A stretch of 18,250 nt of DNA from JAXHTH01 sp034211115 (GTDB lineage: Bacteria > Planctomycetota > Phycisphaerae > Phycisphaerales > SM1A02): contig JAXHTH010000315.1 of NCBI GenBank assembly GCA_034211115.1, positions 1-18,250 on the forward strand, read 5' to 3'. This document shows positions 6,892 through 14,348 of the stretch, piece after piece. Both the position numbers and the translations under genes were made by a program. Each line of letters starts with the position of its first letter. Within the stretch, counting starts at the first letter, position 1. The notes beneath the pieces are model-generated. The model did not search any database. It worked only from the letters and a program-made list of their open reading frames with translations, and was not told where the DNA came from.

Positions 6892-6933
6892 TTCCTGCTC
6901 AGACCCCGGCGAAAAAGGCCATGATAAGCGCTC

Positions 6934-7869
6934 CTATCGGCTTGAGGCGGGGCGGCGGATCAGCCGTTTCAGCCGACGGAGGTTCACGACATCCCACAAC
7001 ATGCCCCGGTCATCCTTCCCCTTCGGCGTTTCCAGAATCATCGGTACGCCCGATAGCCCCCGACGGTTCACGATCGCCCGAAAGCACGCCAGGCCGCATT
7101 CGCCCCGTCCGATATGGGCGTGCCGGTCCTTCCGCGACCCCACCGCCCCCACCGAGTCGTTGAGATGGAGCACGCGGAGGTCCCGCAGGCCGCAGACGGC
7201 GTCGAAACGCCGGAACATCGCCGCGACCTTCCGCTCGCTGCTGATGTCGTAGCCGGCCGCGGTGACGTGGCAGGTGTCGAGGCAGAACCCGATGCGCTGC
7301 GGTTCACGGACGTGATCACGAATAAACGCCAGGTGGTGGAAGGCGTAGCCGAGATTGCTGCCCGCCCCCGCCGTTGTCTCCAGGCAGGTGATCGTCCGAT
7401 AGCCGGGCAGGTCGCGATGGATGCGATCGAGCGCCTTGACGATACGTTTCAACCCGGCCAGTTCGTCGCGCGTCGGCGGCGCTTCAAGATCGAGCGCCTC
7501 GCCGGCCTTCGGTGCCTGTCCCAGATGCGCGCCCGGATGAGCCACGCCGTACCGGATGCCGAGCTGCTCGCACCGTTCGAGCTCGATGCGCTGAAGATCG
7601 ATGGACTTCTTCCGCACCTCCGCATCGGGGGAAGCCATGTTGATGAGGTAACTGTTGTGGCTGACGACGTGCGCCGGCCCGCGCCTGCGATGCCAGTCGA
7701 TCTCGCGCAGGCGTGTCTGAAACGCCTTGCGCTCTTCCCCGGTCAGCGGCTTCGTCTTCCACTGCCGCTGGTTCTTCGTGAAGAGCTGCACGCAGTCCAT
7801 GTTCAGGCGCTGGGCTTCATCGAGCGCGTTGACCAGGCCGCCGGCGACGGACAGATGCGAACCGAGCAT
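6934..7869 (-). CDS. nfo: Endonuclease IV (AP endonuclease)
   Basis: Nfo cleaves the backbone 5' of abasic sites in base excision repair using a trinuclear zinc centre. The 311-residue protein starts with MLGSHLSVAGG and keeps every expected metal ligand at the spacing of the E. coli enzyme: His71, His111, Glu164, Asp198, His201, His235, Asp248, His250, Glu280. Signature stretches are CLETTAGAGSNLGYAF, GFCLDTCHVTAAGYD and the final MILETPKG. About 19 extra residues lie between His111 and Glu164 (KAGEALDLEAPPTRDE), and the C-terminus is arginine-rich. The frame extends far upstream through the antisense of mtfA, but the family start is clearly ATG 7869. A TATGAT box six bases before this ATG and no Shine-Dalgarno suggest a leaderless transcript. 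It is divergent from mtfA. Confidence 0.97.
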   Translation of the reverse strand: MLGSHLSVAGGLVNALDEAQRLNMDCVQLFTKNQRQWKTKPLTGEERKAFQTRLREIDWHRRRGPAHVVSHNSYLINMASPDAEVRKKSIDLQRIELERCEQLGIRYGVAHPGAHLGQAPKAGEALDLEAPPTRDELAGLKRIVKALDRIHRDLPGYRTITCLETTAGAGSNLGYAFHHLAFIRDHVREPQRIGFCLDTCHVTAAGYDISSERKVAAMFRRFDAVCGLRDLRVLHLNDSVGAVGSRKDRHAHIGRGECGLACFRAIVNRRGLSGVPMILETPKGKDDRGMLWDVVNLRRLKRLIRRPASSR

Positions 7870-7875
7870 GGGGCG

Positions 7876-7881
7876 ATCATA
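7876..7881 (-). promoter_or_regulatory. nfo -10 box TATGAT, leaderless arrangement
   Basis: TATGAT on the minus strand is separated by six bases (7870-7875) from the nfo ATG. The upstream sequence on this strand is CCTCCT, the opposite of a Shine-Dalgarno. The spacing is identical to that at queF. No clear -35 is seen. Confidence 0.42.
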
Positions 7882-7911
7882 GGAGGGAACAGGCACGGAG
7901 GGACGAAATGA

Positions 7912-7949
7912 AGTGCCGCTATGGCCGCGGATGCATATCCGCGGGCACT
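7912..7949. repeat. Long imperfect palindrome in the nfo-mtfA divergent region
   Basis: The arms CCGCGGAT (7925-7932) and ATCCGCGG (7937-7944) pair perfectly around GCAT. Outer arms AGTGC (7912-7916) and GCACT (7945-7949) add five pairs after an 8-nt one-sided bulge. It lies between two divergent genes, so it could be an operator, a cruciform or a dispersed palindromic repeat. Only one copy is present in the window. Confidence 0.45.
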
Positions 7950-8046
7950 GGCGAACACCGCGGGCCCGGATTCCGAGACACGGAGCCGCTGACCGCGATT
8001 GATCTCCGCCCCGCGGGGGGTATCGTAGCACGAAGGATCGCCCGGC

Positions 8047-8826
8047 ATGTTCGGATTCAAGCGTCGTCGCCGTCGCCGCATTCTGGCTGAGCCGTTCCCG
8101 GCCGAGTGGCTGTTGCATCTTCGGCGCAACGTCCATCACTATGCGTTGCTCGATCGAGCGGAGCGGGCGAAGCTGCGCGACGATCTGCGCCTCTTCATGG
8201 CCGAGAAACGCTGGGAAGGATGCGGCGGGCTGGTGCTGACGAACGAGATGAAGGTGACCATCGCCGCCCTCGCCTCCCTGCTCGTGCTCGAACTTCCCGT
8301 CGATCGCTGTCGGCGCGTGAAGGACATCCTCCTCTATCCCGCCGCGTACACGATTCCTCATCCGCAATCGGTCGGCGGCGGCATCATGCGTGAAGGGCTC
8401 GGGGCTTCGGGCACGGCGTGGTACCGCGGGCCGGTCATCCTCTCCTGGACCGATGTGCTCCGCGGCGCGCGCGATGCGACCGACGGCCGCAACGTCGTCC
8501 TGCACGAGTTCGCTCACCGGCTGGACATGCTGGACGGGCTGGTGAACGGCACGCCGCCGCTGCACGATCGACGGCAGTACCGCCGCTGGCATCGCGTGAT
8601 GACCGACGCGTTCGAAGAACTGCAGCGTGATACGCGGGAAGGGCGGGCGACGCTGCTCCGTGCCTACGGCGCGACCAACCCCGGCGAGTTCTTCGCCGTC
8701 GCCACCGAGTGCTTCTTCGAGCAGTCCCGGGCGATGCGGGAAGAGCACCCTGACCTGTACGATGTGCTCCGCGAGTACTACAAGCAGGACACGGCCGAGC
8801 GGTTTGCGCGCGTCCGGGCGCACTGA
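8047..8826 (+). CDS. mtfA: MtfA-family zinc-dependent peptidase
   Basis: The 259-residue protein has the MtfA (Mlc titration factor A) layout: a basic N-terminus, a long helical region, and the gluzincin motif HEFAH (His153, Glu154, His157). NPGEFFAVATECFFE follows around residues 211-225, and Glu214 is the likely third zinc ligand by spacing with the E. coli enzyme. In E. coli MtfA is an aminopeptidase whose activity is affected by binding the glucose repressor Mlc. In distant phyla the partner is unknown, and no Mlc or PTS gene is here. The start ATG 8047 has AGGA nine bases upstream. The run of nine basic residues after Met1 (KRRRRRR region) is notable. It is divergent from nfo and convergent with ubiX. 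Confidence 0.92.
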   Translation: MFGFKRRRRRRILAEPFPAEWLLHLRRNVHHYALLDRAERAKLRDDLRLFMAEKRWEGCGGLVLTNEMKVTIAALASLLVLELPVDRCRRVKDILLYPAAYTIPHPQSVGGGIMREGLGASGTAWYRGPVILSWTDVLRGARDATDGRNVVLHEFAHRLDMLDGLVNGTPPLHDRRQYRRWHRVMTDAFEELQRDTREGRATLLRAYGATNPGEFFAVATECFFEQSRAMREEHPDLYDVLREYYKQDTAERFARVRAH

Positions 8827-8987
8827 ACGGAGCTCATCGTGGCTGGAGCGCGACGCGTTCGTGACGTGCTCCCGTGAGCCGCGGCGTCCCCGCCAGCGGC
8901 TCGCCCCCGGCGGGCAACGCCGCCCCCCGCGAGCAGGGAACACAGGATGATTCGGACACGACCCGCGCCCGAGGACGCGGCGGCTCG

Positions 8988-9620
8988 CTACGCTGGATCG
9001 TCCCCATCCTCCGTCCCCGCGACGTGTGCTTCCCAGCGCGTGTCGAGGTCGTGGGGCACGTTCAGCAGGTCGAGGATCTTCCCCGCCATGAAGTCGATGA
9101 GCTCGTCGATCGAGGTCGGGTGCAGGTAGAAGCCGGGCGCGAGGGGACAGATGATCGCCCCGGCGCGTGAGCAGCGCTGCATGTTCTCGAGGTCGATGTG
9201 CGTCAGCGGCGCTTCGCGGTGGGCGAGGATGAGCGTGCGGCGTTCCTTGAGCGTCACCGCCGCCGCCCGCTGGAGGACGTTCCTGGTCAGGCCCGAGGCG
9301 ACGGCCCCGAGCGTGTTCGTCGAGGCGGGCACGATGACCATACCGTCATGAAGGAAGGAACCGGAGGCGATGGGGGCGCTGAAGTCGTATTCCTTGTAGA
9401 TCGTCACGAGCCGCGACCGGACGGCGTCACCGGCGAGGGCCGCCGGCTCGGGCCGCTTCAGCCCCAGCTCCTCGGCCAGCAGCCACCGGCCCAGCGACGA
9501 GAGGGTCAGATGCACCTCGACCCCCGCGGCGGTGAGCAACTCGATGACGCGCCGGGCATACAGCGCGCCGCTGGCGCCGGTGATGCCCACCACGACCCGT
9601 TTTACGGCATGATCGGTCAT
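8988..9620 (-). CDS. ubiX: UbiX-family flavin prenyltransferase
   Basis: UbiX joins dimethylallyl phosphate to reduced FMN to make prenyl-FMN, the cofactor of UbiD decarboxylases. The 210-residue protein has the flavin-binding GITGASGA (residues 12-19), ASGSFLHDGMVIVPAS (85-100) and the LAHREAPLTHIDLENM block (132-147) with Arg135-Glu136. Only the first about 190 residues match the family. The tail is acidic and probably disordered. The start ATG 9620 has a strong ribosome site, GGAGGAAGGAG. An mqnE gene lies 3.4 kb away. The futalosine menaquinone pathway uses a UbiX-like protein (called MqnM in some species) for decarboxylation of prenylated dihydroxynaphthoate, so this gene may serve menaquinone. 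That is inference, because no ubiD-like gene is in the window. Confidence 0.95.
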   Translation of the reverse strand: MTDHAVKRVVVGITGASGALYARRVIELLTAAGVEVHLTLSSLGRWLLAEELGLKRPEPAALAGDAVRSRLVTIYKEYDFSAPIASGSFLHDGMVIVPASTNTLGAVASGLTRNVLQRAAAVTLKERRTLILAHREAPLTHIDLENMQRCSRAGAIICPLAPGFYLHPTSIDELIDFMAGKILDLLNVPHDLDTRWEAHVAGTEDGDDPA

Positions 9621-9694
9621 GCGGGCGTCTCCTTCCTCCCGTGGCGGGAGCAGTCTCCGTGGGGCCGCATCCGGCCATTCAGGCCGAAAGCCGA

Positions 9695-9711
9695 GGCCGC
9701 TTCCAGCGGCC
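9695..9711. repeat. Perfect 7-bp hairpin upstream of ubiX
   Basis: GGCCGCT (9695-9701) and AGCGGCC (9705-9711) pair around TCC. It lies in the 190-bp divergent region between ubiX and the small lipoprotein gene. Its role is unknown. It could structure the ubiX 5' untranslated region. Confidence 0.35.
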
Positions 9712-9812
9712 GGGCGTTTGTCCGGGGCCGGCCGACTAGCCTAGGCGATCGGCCCATCTTCGGCGCGGTCGTGGTAGACTGAGCCATCCGACCAACTGCA
9801 AGGGTGGACGCC

Positions 9813-10406
9813 ATGCGACAGCTCACCGGCACGCTTCTCCTGTCACTGATCTTCGTTCTCTGCGGCTGCACGCCGTGGGCGACGTACCCGCCGATCGAGG
9901 GGGCGGTGGACATCTCCAATCCCGCCCTCGCCCCGATCCCCCGGCTCATGGCCGATGCGGTCCGCTACGTCCACACGCTGGAGGGAGGAGAGGGCGAGAT
10001 CGCCCTCAATCTCCCGGAAGGGACCAGCGCGACCGTCTACGACGAGGTCATCGAGCGTCTCGAAGCCGCCCGGCCGATGCAGGCGGGCAACACGCAGGCC
10101 TATCACGTCGAAGCCGTCCGCGTGCGGGGGCTCGATGCGGAAGTGGACGTCATCCATCCCGGCGCCGGCGGTGTGCCGGAGCTGATGACCGTGTACTTCA
10201 ACCAGACGTTCGCGGAAGGCTGGCGTGTCAAGTGGCATCGGCGATGGCGGCTGCGGATCGAGGCCCCCGAAGCGCACTACGTCCCTCCGCCGCCGGACGA
10301 GGAGGAGGCGACCGGGGCCGAAGAGGAAGCGGAGCAGGTGCCTCCGCCCCCGCCGTCGGAGGCGAACGGCCGACCGAAGTCCGATGCGGTGACCCGCCCC
10401 ACGTGA
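9813..10406 (+). CDS. Small lipoprotein of unknown function
   Basis: The protein begins MRQLTGTLLLSLIFVLCGC, a signal peptide with lipobox LCGC (Cys19), so it is probably a lipid-anchored envelope protein of 197 residues. The mature part has mixed alpha/beta character. An EAVRVRGLDAEVDVIHPG segment, with FAEGWRVKWHRRWRLRIEAPE after it, looks like a small NTF2- or cystatin-like sheet. The last about 45 residues are proline- and glutamate-rich and probably disordered. I recognise no family. ATG 9813 fits AAGG nine bases upstream. An in-frame GTG nine bases earlier is less likely. A TGGTAGACT at 9772-9780 could be an extended -10 promoter. The epimerase gene follows after 93 bp on the same strand. 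Confidence 0.8.
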   Translation: MRQLTGTLLLSLIFVLCGCTPWATYPPIEGAVDISNPALAPIPRLMADAVRYVHTLEGGEGEIALNLPEGTSATVYDEVIERLEAARPMQAGNTQAYHVEAVRVRGLDAEVDVIHPGAGGVPELMTVYFNQTFAEGWRVKWHRRWRLRIEAPEAHYVPPPPDEEEATGAEEEAEQVPPPPPSEANGRPKSDAVTRPT

Positions 10407-10499
10407 ACCCGGCGAGGCGATCAGCAGGATATTCCCGCCGCAGGCGGAGTCCCGTCATGGCCGCGTCGCGATCGAGCCACCCCAACGGAGCATCCGCGC

Positions 10500-11489
10500 A
10501 TGCCTGACGATGCCGAGTTCGCCTCCGCGTATCGCGGTCGGCGGGTGTGTGTGACCGGTGGCGCGGGGTTCATCGGCTCCCATCTCGCCGAGGCGCTCGT
10601 CGTCCACGGCGCGAAGGTGCGGATCATCGATGACCTCTCCAACGGCCTGCAATCAAACCTGGACGGCGTCGCCGATCGCATCCACTTCGTGCGCGGCTCG
10701 ATCCTCGATGAGACGGCGCTGAGGGAGGCGACGGAAGGGGCGGAGCTCATCTTCCACCAGGCCGCGGTCGCCTCGGTCCCGCGCAGCGTGAAGGAGCCGG
10801 CGCTGTACGCGCAGGTCAACGCGATGGGGACGCTGCGGGTGCTGGAGGCGGCGCGGGCCGCGGGCGCAGGGCGGCTCATCTACGCCGCCTCGAGCAGCGC
10901 CTACGGCGATCAGGCCGACGCGGGCGGCCCGCGCGTCGAGTCCGCCCCGGCCAGCCCGCAGTCGCCGTACGCGGCGGCGAAATGCGCCGGTGAGCACCTG
11001 CTTCGCGCCTACGCCCACTGCTTCGGTCTCTCCTGCCTCAGCCTGCGCTACTTCAACATCTTCGGCCCGCGCCAGCGGCCGGACTCGCCCTACGCCGCGG
11101 TGATCCCCCTGTTTATCAAGGCCCTGCGGGAAGGGCGCGCGCCGGTCATTTACGGCGACGGGCGGCAGACGCGCGACTTCACCTACGTCGCCAACGCGGT
11201 GCACGCGAACCTGCTCGCCGGCGCGGCCGACGCCGACCTCCGTGGCGACGTCGTCAACATCGCCTGCGGGCGCAGCGCCAGCGTCCTCGACCTGCTGGAG
11301 GGGATTGCGCGCCTGCTCGGCGTCGAGCCGCGGTGCGAGTTTGCCGCCGAGCGAACCGGGGAGGTGACGCACAGCCTCGCGAACATCGACGCCGCGCGCC
11401 GGCTCATCCGATACGAGCCGATCGTGCACTTCCAGGAAGGCCTGAAGCGAACCGTCGACTTCTGCCGCGATGCATTCAGGGAGGGATAG
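10500..11489 (+). CDS. NAD-dependent sugar-nucleotide epimerase/dehydratase (GalE/WbpP-like)
   Basis: This 329-residue extended short-chain dehydrogenase has the Rossmann NAD motif TGGAGFIGSH (residues 19-28), DDLSNG at the end of strand 2, and HQAAVASVPRSV. The catalytic triad is the Ser of AASSSAYG (131-133), Tyr157 and Lys161 in SPYAAAK. RYFNIFGPRQ and GDGRQTRDFTYV follow, both typical of UDP-glucose/UDP-N-acetylglucosamine 4-epimerases. The family interconverts UDP-hexoses for glycan synthesis in the cytoplasm. WbpP-type UDP-GlcNAc 4-epimerase is the closest match by motif, but substrate choice cannot be decided. The start ATG 10500 has GGAG nine bases upstream. The gene is followed by a strong hairpin shared with the convergent phosphatase gene. 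Confidence 0.92.
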   Translation: MPDDAEFASAYRGRRVCVTGGAGFIGSHLAEALVVHGAKVRIIDDLSNGLQSNLDGVADRIHFVRGSILDETALREATEGAELIFHQAAVASVPRSVKEPALYAQVNAMGTLRVLEAARAAGAGRLIYAASSSAYGDQADAGGPRVESAPASPQSPYAAAKCAGEHLLRAYAHCFGLSCLSLRYFNIFGPRQRPDSPYAAVIPLFIKALREGRAPVIYGDGRQTRDFTYVANAVHANLLAGAADADLRGDVVNIACGRSASVLDLLEGIARLLGVEPRCEFAAERTGEVTHSLANIDAARRLIRYEPIVHFQEGLKRTVDFCRDAFREG

Positions 11490-11496
11490 ACGGTGC

Positions 11497-11526
11497 CACT
11501 GATCGGTCGGCCCAAGCCGATCAGTG
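11497..11526. terminator. Bidirectional terminator hairpin
   Basis: CACTGATCGG (11497-11506) and CCGATCAGTG (11517-11526) form a perfect 10-bp stem with a 10-nt loop. It sits in the 51-bp gap between two convergent genes (epimerase stop 11489, phosphatase stop 11541). There is no T tract. Position and symmetry make it the best terminator candidate in the window. Confidence 0.65.
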
Positions 11527-11540
11527 CCGCCCCCCGGCCA

Positions 11541-12986
11541 TCACTCATCATCCACCCGCAGCGCGACGAGCGTCTGATCATCGCTGGGCCGAACGTCGGC
11601 TTCGTGTGCGCGCAACGCGTCGCTGATGGAGTCGTGCACGCATCCGGGCATGCCGCTGCAGCGCTCGAGGGCCGCCTCGACGCCGTCGACGCCGAACATC
11701 GCGCCGTTCGGCGACATCGCCTCCGTGATGCCGTCCGTGTAAAGGACGACGGTCTGTCCCGGCTGGAGGGTGATGGTGCTGTGTTCATGCCTGACGTCGG
11801 GCAGGATGCCCAGGGGGATACTGCCGACCGCATCGAGCCTGCGCACCGCGCCGCCCGGGCCGGGGTCCTTCAGGAGGGGCGGGGGATGGCCCGCCCGCGC
11901 GTACGTCAGCCGGCGCGTGGGCGGATCGTAGATCGCGAAGAAGCCCGTGATGTAGGAACTCTTGATCCCCTTCCGGCACAGGTGCTCGTTGGCGTGATCG
12001 AGCACCTCGCCGGGGTTCTCCGGCTGACGCGGATACGCGTGCAGGATCGCGTGCAGCATGGCCATGAGCACGGCGGCGGCGGGTCCGTGCCCGGCCGCGT
12101 CGGCGATGAGCAGCCCCCAGGGCCCCACCCCGTCCGGCTGTCCCGGCATCGTCGGCCGCAGCGGGAGAAAGTCGTAGTAATCGCCGCCCGCCTGGTCGTA
12201 GGTGTGGTAGCTGGCCGCGATCGACAGGCCGGGAATGTCCGGCGTCTCCTTCGGCAGCAGGGCGCGCTGGATCGTGGCGATCTGCTCGACCTCGCGCCGA
12301 ATCGTCTCGTTCGCCTCGCGCAATTGGCGGGTGATCATGACGTTCTTCACCATCGCCCCGCCGAGATTCGAGCGGATGACGTCCTCCTCCAGCTCCTCGA
12401 CCGTGAAGGAGGCCGGATCGCGGCGAAGGCTGATCGACCAGTTGAGGGGCTCGCCGCCGTCGAAGAGCGGAATCGCCATCAGCGAGCCGTAGTCCTGAAG
12501 CGAATCGCCGAGGACGGGATCATCGCGCAGGTGGAGATTGTGGATGATCTGGGGATACGCCTGGCGGATGATGTCGCCGAGGAACCCGCCGCGGTGGACG
12601 GGCAGCGAGGTCCATTTCGCCCACGGGTCGGCGTCGCCGATGCGATCGGATTCGTCATCCTGGAGGAGGCGGGTGATCTTGTATTCGCCCGGTCCCAGGC
12701 CGCGGGTCGAAAGCGAGACGTATGCCTGCGGTCCGTAGAGCTTGCGGAACTCGACGGCGAACGCGTGCAGCACCTCCGCCGGCTCGCCCGCCCGGCTCAG
12801 CGCCCCCACCATCTCCATCAGGACGGGCAGCCGCCGGCTGCGCGAGGTGTCCACGCACGCGCGGCCGGCGAAGATTTCACCATTGCTCGGCACGGCGGCC
12901 ACCGTCGCTTCGGTCTCAATGGATGCCTTGACGTCCATCTCCGCCGAGACAACCGGGCGATGAGGTCGCTTATTCAATCCAGACAA
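11541..12986 (-). CDS. GAF domain-SpoIIE/RsbU-type protein phosphatase
   Basis: The protein has a GAF-like sensor at about residues 52-215 and a short helical linker ending ETIRREVEQIATIQRALLP, the usual entry to this class. A SpoIIE (PP2C-type) phosphatase domain follows from about residue 240 to the end. Metal-binding acids are visible: D269 in AGGDYYDF, D296 in IADAAGHG, D418 in LYTDGITEA and D469/D470 in PSDDQTL. The family dephosphorylates anti-sigma-factor antagonists of the SpoIIAA/RsbV type in partner-switching control. No antagonist or RsbW-type kinase gene is in the window. The frame opens with TTG 12986. The first ATG is 12938, which has GGCGGAG directly abutting, so the exact start is open. 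The gene lies 20-70 bp downstream of mqnE on the same strand, and the two are probably co-transcribed. What the GAF domain senses is unknown. Confidence 0.93.
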   Translation of the reverse strand: MSGLNKRPHRPVVSAEMDVKASIETEATVAAVPSNGEIFAGRACVDTSRSRRLPVLMEMVGALSRAGEPAEVLHAFAVEFRKLYGPQAYVSLSTRGLGPGEYKITRLLQDDESDRIGDADPWAKWTSLPVHRGGFLGDIIRQAYPQIIHNLHLRDDPVLGDSLQDYGSLMAIPLFDGGEPLNWSISLRRDPASFTVEELEEDVIRSNLGGAMVKNVMITRQLREANETIRREVEQIATIQRALLPKETPDIPGLSIAASYHTYDQAGGDYYDFLPLRPTMPGQPDGVGPWGLLIADAAGHGPAAAVLMAMLHAILHAYPRQPENPGEVLDHANEHLCRKGIKSSYITGFFAIYDPPTRRLTYARAGHPPPLLKDPGPGGAVRRLDAVGSIPLGILPDVRHEHSTITLQPGQTVVLYTDGITEAMSPNGAMFGVDGVEAALERCSGMPGCVHDSISDALRAHEADVRPSDDQTLVALRVDDE

Positions 12987-13006
12987 GCTCTAATCGGGCG
13001 GCGGTG

Positions 13007-14338
13007 TCACGTCGTCTCGACCCGCCAGTTGCGGCCCTCGCGCGTGATCGGGCGGTAGAGCGTGTCCCGCTCGACGGGGCGGAACCCCGCCTCGCGGATG
13101 GCCCGTTGCAGGTCCCACACGCCGGCCTCCTGATGCGTGTCCGGGCCCTCGAGCTTCGTGATGTCGTACCAGACGACCGTGCCGTCGATGTCATCGGCCC
13201 CGTTCTGGAGCATGAACTGGGCCATGTCCAGCGTCTGCATGATCCAGAACGCCTTGACGTGCGGGACGTTATCGAGCATGAGCCGCGTGATGGCCAGCGT
13301 GCGGAGGTTCTCCAGCCCCGTCGGCGCGGGCAGATGCTCCAGCGCGCTGCCGTCGGGAAAGAACGGCAGGGGGATGATCGCCTGGAAGAAGCCGCTCCCG
13401 CCGGGGAGGGCGGCCGGAAGAGGCGCGCCCTGATACATCTCTTCGGGGCCGGACAGGACGACCGCATCATCCTCTTCGCCATCGTGCCGCACGGCTCGCC
13501 GGGGCGCGATCCCCGCCTCGTGCGCCCAGTGGCGCAGGGCGCGATCCTGCTCCTGCCGCAGGCGCATCAGGTGCTGAATGCGATCCTGACGCTGTTCGAT
13601 GTGGCCGTAGAGGATCGTCGCGTTCGTGTTGAGGCCCAGTTCGTGGGCGGCGCGATGGACGTCCATCCACTGCCCGGCGCGGATCTTTCCCTTGAAGGCG
13701 GCGTCGTGGACGCGATCGTCGAAGACCTCCGCCCCCCCGCCGGGCAGCGAGCCGAGGCCGGCGTCCTTCAGCTCCCCCAGCACCGAACGGATGCCGTCCC
13801 GTCCCGCGCGCCCGCGGCCGGCGAGGCGCGCGAGGTGGACGATCTCCACCGCGGTGAACGCCTTGATGTGCACCTGAGGCGCCGTTTCGCGGATCACGGC
13901 CATCATGTCGAGGTAATACTCGAAGGGCAGCCAGGGATGCAGCCCGCCCACGATGTGCATCTCCGTGGCGCCGGCGTCGGCCGCCTGCCGTGCCTCGGCC
14001 CGGATCTGATCGAGCGAGTACTCGTACGCCCCGTCCTGCCCCTTCCTGCGATGGAAGCCGCAGAAGCTGCACGAGAGCGCGCAGATATTCGTGTAGTTGA
14101 GGTGACGGTTGACGTTGTAGTACGCAAGATCGCCGTGCAGTCGCCGGCGGACCAGATCGGCGAGGGAGCAGACGGTCCAGATATCCGGCGACTCGAAGAG
14201 CCGCACACCGTCTTCGCGCGAAAGGCGAAGGCCCGCGCGGACCTTCTCGACGATCGGCTGGAGCCGCGTGTCGAACCCGGCTCGGCGCGGCGCCTCTTCC
14301 GACGCGATGGTGTCCGGGCTTGTCACGCCCTCGCTCAT
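13007..14338 (-). CDS. mqnE: Aminofutalosine synthase (radical SAM)
   Basis: MqnE joins the product of MqnA, a carboxyvinyl ether of benzoate, to S-adenosylmethionine to give aminofutalosine, the second step of the futalosine route to menaquinone. The 443-residue protein has the radical SAM cluster motif CALSCSFC (Cys86, 90, 93). MHIVGGLHPWLPFEYYLDMM, VHIKAFTAVEI, LGSLPGGGAEVF and NATILYGHIE follow, all diagnostic of MqnE rather than MqnC or CofH. LDNVPHVKAFW and GADDIDGTVV complete the match. An apparent insertion of about 45 residues (roughly 266-312) interrupts the normal run from the helix after YGHIE to the FIPL-like strand. ATG 14338 has AGGAG five bases upstream. An in-frame GTG at 14368 is possible but lacks this site. 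A TAGGAT at 14369-14374 could be its -10. The phosphatase gene follows. Confidence 0.94.
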   Translation of the reverse strand: MSEGVTSPDTIASEEAPRRAGFDTRLQPIVEKVRAGLRLSREDGVRLFESPDIWTVCSLADLVRRRLHGDLAYYNVNRHLNYTNICALSCSFCGFHRRKGQDGAYEYSLDQIRAEARQAADAGATEMHIVGGLHPWLPFEYYLDMMAVIRETAPQVHIKAFTAVEIVHLARLAGRGRAGRDGIRSVLGELKDAGLGSLPGGGAEVFDDRVHDAAFKGKIRAGQWMDVHRAAHELGLNTNATILYGHIEQRQDRIQHLMRLRQEQDRALRHWAHEAGIAPRRAVRHDGEEDDAVVLSGPEEMYQGAPLPAALPGGSGFFQAIIPLPFFPDGSALEHLPAPTGLENLRTLAITRLMLDNVPHVKAFWIMQTLDMAQFMLQNGADDIDGTVVWYDITKLEGPDTHQEAGVWDLQRAIREAGFRPVERDTLYRPITREGRNWRVETT

Positions 14339-14343
14339 GGCGA

Positions 14344-14348
14344 CTCCT
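14344..14348 (-). promoter_or_regulatory. Ribosome-binding site deciding the mqnE start
   Basis: AGGAG on the minus strand, five bases from ATG 14338, favours this start over the upstream GTG at 14368, which would bury it inside the coding region. Confidence 0.65.

Noticed and set aside
7870..8943. N-terminal extension of the nfo frame to 669 codons
   Set aside because: Family proteins begin at the MLGSHLSVAGG position. The extension is antisense to mtfA and its HEFAH motif.
11493..13058. Plus-strand open frame of 521 codons
   Set aside because: It is fully antisense to the GAF-SpoIIE phosphatase, whose domains and metal ligands are intact. Its translation is Arg/Val/Asp-rich without any family pattern, as expected for GC-rich antisense frames.
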